From: an uncultured Clostridia bacterium
GTDB lineage: Bacteria; Bacillota; Clostridia; TANB77; CAG-508
DNA length: 55,240 nucleotides
Reading direction: 5' to 3'
NCBI GenBank assembly: GCA_934141555.1
Contig: CAKPCK010000010.1
Coordinates: 1 to 55,240 of the forward strand
This document shows positions 52,315 to 55,240 of the stretch, in pieces. The position numbers were made by a program, and so were the translations under genes. Position 1 is the stretch's first letter, and each line of letters opens with the position of its first letter. Below the pieces are notes generated by a model. That model ran no database searches, had not been told where the DNA came from, and saw only the letters and a list, made by a program, of their open reading frames with translations.

Positions 52315-52330
52315 TCTTTTCTCCATATTT

Positions 52331-53335
52331 TTAATTTATTCTATTAGTTGCATTTCTATATATTTTCCAAGAAAACTTTATTGCAGGTATTCCAAAAAAT
52401 GATAAAATAATAGCAATTTTATCTCTTCTTGGTGTATCTTTATATTTTAGAACTCTTATTCTTTTTTCTTTTATTTTTTTAAATACTTCATGTTCCATTT
52501 CCTTATTTCTTGGCTCTGTAAAAAGTAGTAATCTCAATATTCTAAAATTAGCATATAAATCAAATCTGTTTATTCCTTCTTGTAAATCAGGATAATGTTT
52601 CTGTAAATATTCTAACATTTTGTTTGTATTCTTTATATAATCATATTCATTTGGATTAAATCCATCCATTTTTGATATTGAACCATATCTTAAACAATAA
52701 TAATAACATTTCTTGTTTCCAGTTACTATTTTATCACATTTTTCAATTAATTTATATGTTGTTGCTGTATCTTCATAAACTACACCTTTGGGATATCTAA
52801 TATTTTTAAACAAGGTTGTTTTATATAGTTTTGAATATGCTGAAACATCTACCTTTTTTGCAAATAAAATATTATAAAATAAATCCCTTTTTGAGAAAAC
52901 TTCTATATTTTCTTCAAATTTACTTGGTTTTATTAACTTATTTTTTTCTGCATTTATTACTTCTGTTTCGCATGTTGCAATTTGTGCTTTATATTTTTTT
53001 ATTAATCTATACATATATTCTACGTAATCCTCTGATACATAGTCATCTGAATCCACAAATGTTATATATTTTCCTGTTGCTATATCAATTCCAGCATTTC
53101 TAGCATCTGATAAGCCACCATTTTCTTTGTGAATTACTTTTATTCTTTTATCTTTTTTAGAATATTCATCACAAATTTTTGGACAATTATCTGGTGACCC
53201 ATCATCTACTATTATAATTTCTAAATTTTTATATGTTTGATTTATTATACTTTCTATACATTTTTTAAAATATAGTTCTACTTTATATACTGGTATTACT
53301 ATACTTACAAGTTCTTTTCTTCCATTTTTTTCCAT
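52331..53335 (-). CDS. Glycosyltransferase family 2 protein
   Basis: This 334-residue GT-A enzyme has SIVIPVYKVELYFKKCIESI and GGLSDARNAGIDIATGKYI, then the metal-binding DSDD motif (about residues 93-96). The C-terminal region is similar to EpsJ/WcaA-like transferases, with a hydrophobic patch near the end (IAIILSFFGIPAI). The ATG follows GAGGATCAA. It is a likely partner of the GT2 gene at 50171-51169 in building the repeat unit. Confidence 0.93.
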   Translation of the reverse strand: MEKNGRKELVSIVIPVYKVELYFKKCIESIINQTYKNLEIIIVDDGSPDNCPKICDEYSKKDKRIKVIHKENGGLSDARNAGIDIATGKYITFVDSDDYVSEDYVEYMYRLIKKYKAQIATCETEVINAEKNKLIKPSKFEENIEVFSKRDLFYNILFAKKVDVSAYSKLYKTTLFKNIRYPKGVVYEDTATTYKLIEKCDKIVTGNKKCYYYCLRYGSISKMDGFNPNEYDYIKNTNKMLEYLQKHYPDLQEGINRFDLYANFRILRLLLFTEPRNKEMEHEVFKKIKEKRIRVLKYKDTPRRDKIAIILSFFGIPAIKFSWKIYRNATNRIN

Positions 53336-53348
53336 TTGATCCTCTTTT

Positions 53349-54140
53349 TTAAAAACTTTTTGTATATCTTTTTCCTGTTAATTTAGCTACTAAAAATGAT
53401 TTTCCCTTTTTAAACCAATTTATTTTCTGCATATCCATGATTTTTACTTCTTCATATTTCAAGTTATTTTTGTCTATCCAAACATCTAATAAACGTTCAG
53501 ATATTCTTCCTAAATATCTTGCATGAAAACTATCATATTGGCTTGGATCAATTCTTTTTTCTAACTCAAATAATATATCAAATAACCATTCACAATATTC
53601 ATTTAATATTTCTTTTTTCATTACAAACATATTGAATAAATGTGCTGATGTCTTTTTATATATTTTGTCAAATTCTTCTAAGTACTCAGGATACTTTTCT
53701 TCTAGTATCTTTCTTGTCTCATCAAGTGGCTCTATATACATTGTGTGTTTATAATGAGAATATATACTTTCTATATAATAATTTCTTTTTTTAGGTAAAA
53801 TTATATCTACATTTTTTAATTTTTCTCTTAATTCTTTTTCAGTTAGAACTATTTCAAATTTTTTATCTTCTGTTTTTGGTAATCTCTTTTTATTTGTAAA
53901 ATATCTTCTATAATGTACTAATCCAACATAATCTGCATCTAAATTTTTCCAAGCCCAATAAAGTCCTGTTAATTCACAGTAATATGGATTTTTTAAAGAA
54001 ATATTTTCTCCTGTATTATCTTGAATATATCCTTCGATTTTTTCCTTTCCTTCTGCTCCAACTTGTATTGGTATATACATTTCTTCATCAGCTGTTTTAT
54101 ATTTTTTATGTGATGCTATAATTATTTTTATATTTTCCAC
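53349..54140 (-). CDS. DUF4422 family glycosyltransferase-like protein
   Basis: This family is found in capsule and exopolysaccharide clusters and is thought to be glycosyltransferase. The start KIIIASHKKYKT, YCELTGLYWAWKNLDADYVGLVHYRRYF and the later YDSFHARYLGRISERLL are all diagnostic. GGGGAGAACTAAA lies directly before GTG at 54140, giving the usual N-terminus of the family. An ATG at 54155 in the same frame is possible but would place that site inside the gene. The product is about 263 residues, in the family range. Confidence 0.88.
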   Translation of the reverse strand: MENIKIIIASHKKYKTADEEMYIPIQVGAEGKEKIEGYIQDNTGENISLKNPYYCELTGLYWAWKNLDADYVGLVHYRRYFTNKKRLPKTEDKKFEIVLTEKELREKLKNVDIILPKKRNYYIESIYSHYKHTMYIEPLDETRKILEEKYPEYLEEFDKIYKKTSAHLFNMFVMKKEILNEYCEWLFDILFELEKRIDPSQYDSFHARYLGRISERLLDVWIDKNNLKYEEVKIMDMQKINWFKKGKSFLVAKLTGKRYTKSF

Positions 54141-54158
54141 TTTAGTTCTCCCCATTTT

Positions 54159-55211
54159 TTATTTATATCCTGTTTTTTTGATTATTTGATTGCTTATACC
54201 TTTTATTGTGTCATTTACTACATAGTCTTCTTGTCCAAATACTTCTTGATGTAATTGTAATACATTGCTTTCAAGTGTTACAGGTACTCCATACCATCTA
54301 TCAATTGTTTTTCCTTTAATTTCATATGGCCATCCCATACTGTCAGTAATATTATATGAAGTCACACTTGTAGCTAGTCCTAGTATTTCTGTTGATGAAA
54401 TATTTGTACTTATTCTAGGCAAAATTGTATCAACAAACTTATTTAATTGTCCTATACTTAATGTTTTTGCTTTTGATAACATTGCTTCTATTACTGTTCT
54501 CATTCTTTCAGTTCTTTTATAGTCTCCACCTTGAGTATATCTAATTCTTGAATATGCAACAGCTTGTACACCATCTAATGTTTGTTTTCCTGTTTTAGTT
54601 ATTTGTGATGATTTTACTCCTGAACTTTGTGAAGTTGCATTTATATAATCATTTATATATTTTATTTCAGAACTATCTATATCAATTGTAACTCCTCCAA
54701 CTGCATCAACAGCTGCTATTACTGCATCAAAATTTGCTGTTACAAATTCTGTTATATTTAAATCTAAGTTGGTATTTAATGCCTTTAATGCATTTTGTGC
54801 TCCTCCATATGAATAAGCATGTGTTACTTTGTCTAATACCTTTTTACCATGTTCTTCTATTTGCATATATGTATCTCTATATACTGATATTAATCTTATA
54901 TTTTTTGTTTTTTGGTCTAGACTTGCTATAATCATACAGTCACTTCTATTTCCTAATCCATAATCATCAGCTCTACTGTCTATTCCTAATAATGCGATAT
55001 TTCTATATCCAGCTAATTCTTCTTTTGTTTCTTCAGCAATTCCTACTTCTTTTTCATCTATTGTTTCTACATTGATCTTTCCTAATTTATTTGCTATATA
55101 TCCTGTTGCAATACCTGCTAATATAACAATTATTATCAATAATGCTAACAATATTCTCAAAAATATTTTTAATGCTCCAGATTTTTTCTTGGTTTCATTA
55201 TGTTTTCCCAT
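54159..55211 (-). CDS. LytR-CpsA-Psr (LCP) family protein
   Basis: LCP enzymes transfer wall teichoic acid or polysaccharide from the lipid carrier to peptidoglycan. This 350-residue protein has a basic start, one transmembrane helix (about 14-40) and the LCP domain (about 70-260): ALLGIDSRADDYGLGNRSDCMI, ISVYRDTYMQI and AVAYSRIRYTQGGDYKRTERM. It is the most upstream gene of the polysaccharide cluster in this window, consistent with attachment of the product to the wall. The ATG at 55211 is chosen because AGAGGT lies 6 bases upstream. Confidence 0.95.
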   Translation of the reverse strand: MGKHNETKKKSGALKIFLRILLALLIIIVILAGIATGYIANKLGKINVETIDEKEVGIAEETKEELAGYRNIALLGIDSRADDYGLGNRSDCMIIASLDQKTKNIRLISVYRDTYMQIEEHGKKVLDKVTHAYSYGGAQNALKALNTNLDLNITEFVTANFDAVIAAVDAVGGVTIDIDSSEIKYINDYINATSQSSGVKSSQITKTGKQTLDGVQAVAYSRIRYTQGGDYKRTERMRTVIEAMLSKAKTLSIGQLNKFVDTILPRISTNISSTEILGLATSVTSYNITDSMGWPYEIKGKTIDRWYGVPVTLESNVLQLHQEVFGQEDYVVNDTIKGISNQIIKKTGYK

Positions 55212-55240
55212 ATTCATACCTCTTTTCTCATTAATAATTT

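Noticed and set aside
1..55240. CRISPR arrays, insertion sequences, integrases and prophage genes
   Set aside because: No regularly spaced direct repeats, transposase motifs or phage structural genes were seen; the short repeats present are explained by terminators, codon bias or SLH domain duplication.

Overview
The window is AT-rich DNA (well under one-third G+C by eye) with almost all genes on the minus strand. The gene content points to a low-GC, endospore-forming member of the Clostridia (Firmicutes/Bacillota): yabP-yabQ-divIC, a SpoIVB peptidase, an alpha/beta-type small acid-soluble spore protein, CotF-like coat proteins, a SleB-type hydrolase, SLH-domain surface proteins and a valine T-box. 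It resembles uncultured gut clostridial lineages, but I cannot place it to genus from sequence alone.

Layout. 1-4.7 kb: RNase P RNA with its own promoter and terminator, a UPF0182 membrane protein, ftsY and a small membrane protein. 4.8-13 kb: a plus-strand Prx6-type peroxiredoxin, a P2A-type Ca2+ ATPase, tRNA-Glu(CUC), a single-domain DUF5011 protein, a plus-strand CotF-like pair, rho, then divIC, yabQ and yabP, and an orphan gene of higher GC. 13-17.9 kb: a valine T-box operon (LacX-like epimerase plus valS), a SleB-type hydrolase and a lytic transglycosylase. 18-29 kb: a DAACS symporter, htpG with a CIRCE-like operator over its promoter, an orphan small gene, a shortened Rpn-type nuclease, a VanY-type carboxypeptidase, trpS-obgE (TrpRS with a four-cysteine Fe-S signature), spoIVB and a large polytopic membrane protein.

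29.1-39.5 kb is the most unusual part: an eleven-gene operon for an unconventional Tad/type IV pilus-like machine. In transcription order it encodes a SAF-domain CpaB/RcpC-like protein, two ParA/TadZ-like proteins with degenerate Walker A motifs, a membrane-anchored CpaF/TadA-type ATPase, a fused TadB-TadC-like platform protein, and six small proteins with one N-terminal membrane helix. Four of these six begin with a near-identical MENA(T/A)(K/D)AL sequence directly after a good ribosome binding site, so they have no prepilin leader. No prepilin peptidase or secretin is present in the window.

39.6-47.7 kb: a HAD phosphatase, a plus-strand SASP gene, a VanZ-family protein and three consecutive secreted proteins sharing a C-terminal triple-SLH anchor behind different N-terminal modules (glucosaminidase, CHAP/NlpC-like plus lectin, Bsp-type LRR plus transglutaminase). 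47.7-55.2 kb: an exopolysaccharide or wall-polysaccharide cluster (LCP ligase, DUF4422, two GT2 glycosyltransferases, an EpsG-like polymerase, a pyruvyl transferase and a Wzx-type flippase).

No insertion sequence, CRISPR array, integrase or prophage gene was seen. No gene-free stretch exceeds about 300 bases; the longest are about 8300-8551 (terminator hairpins only) and 40479-40738 (no clear feature beyond the SASP ribosome binding site).
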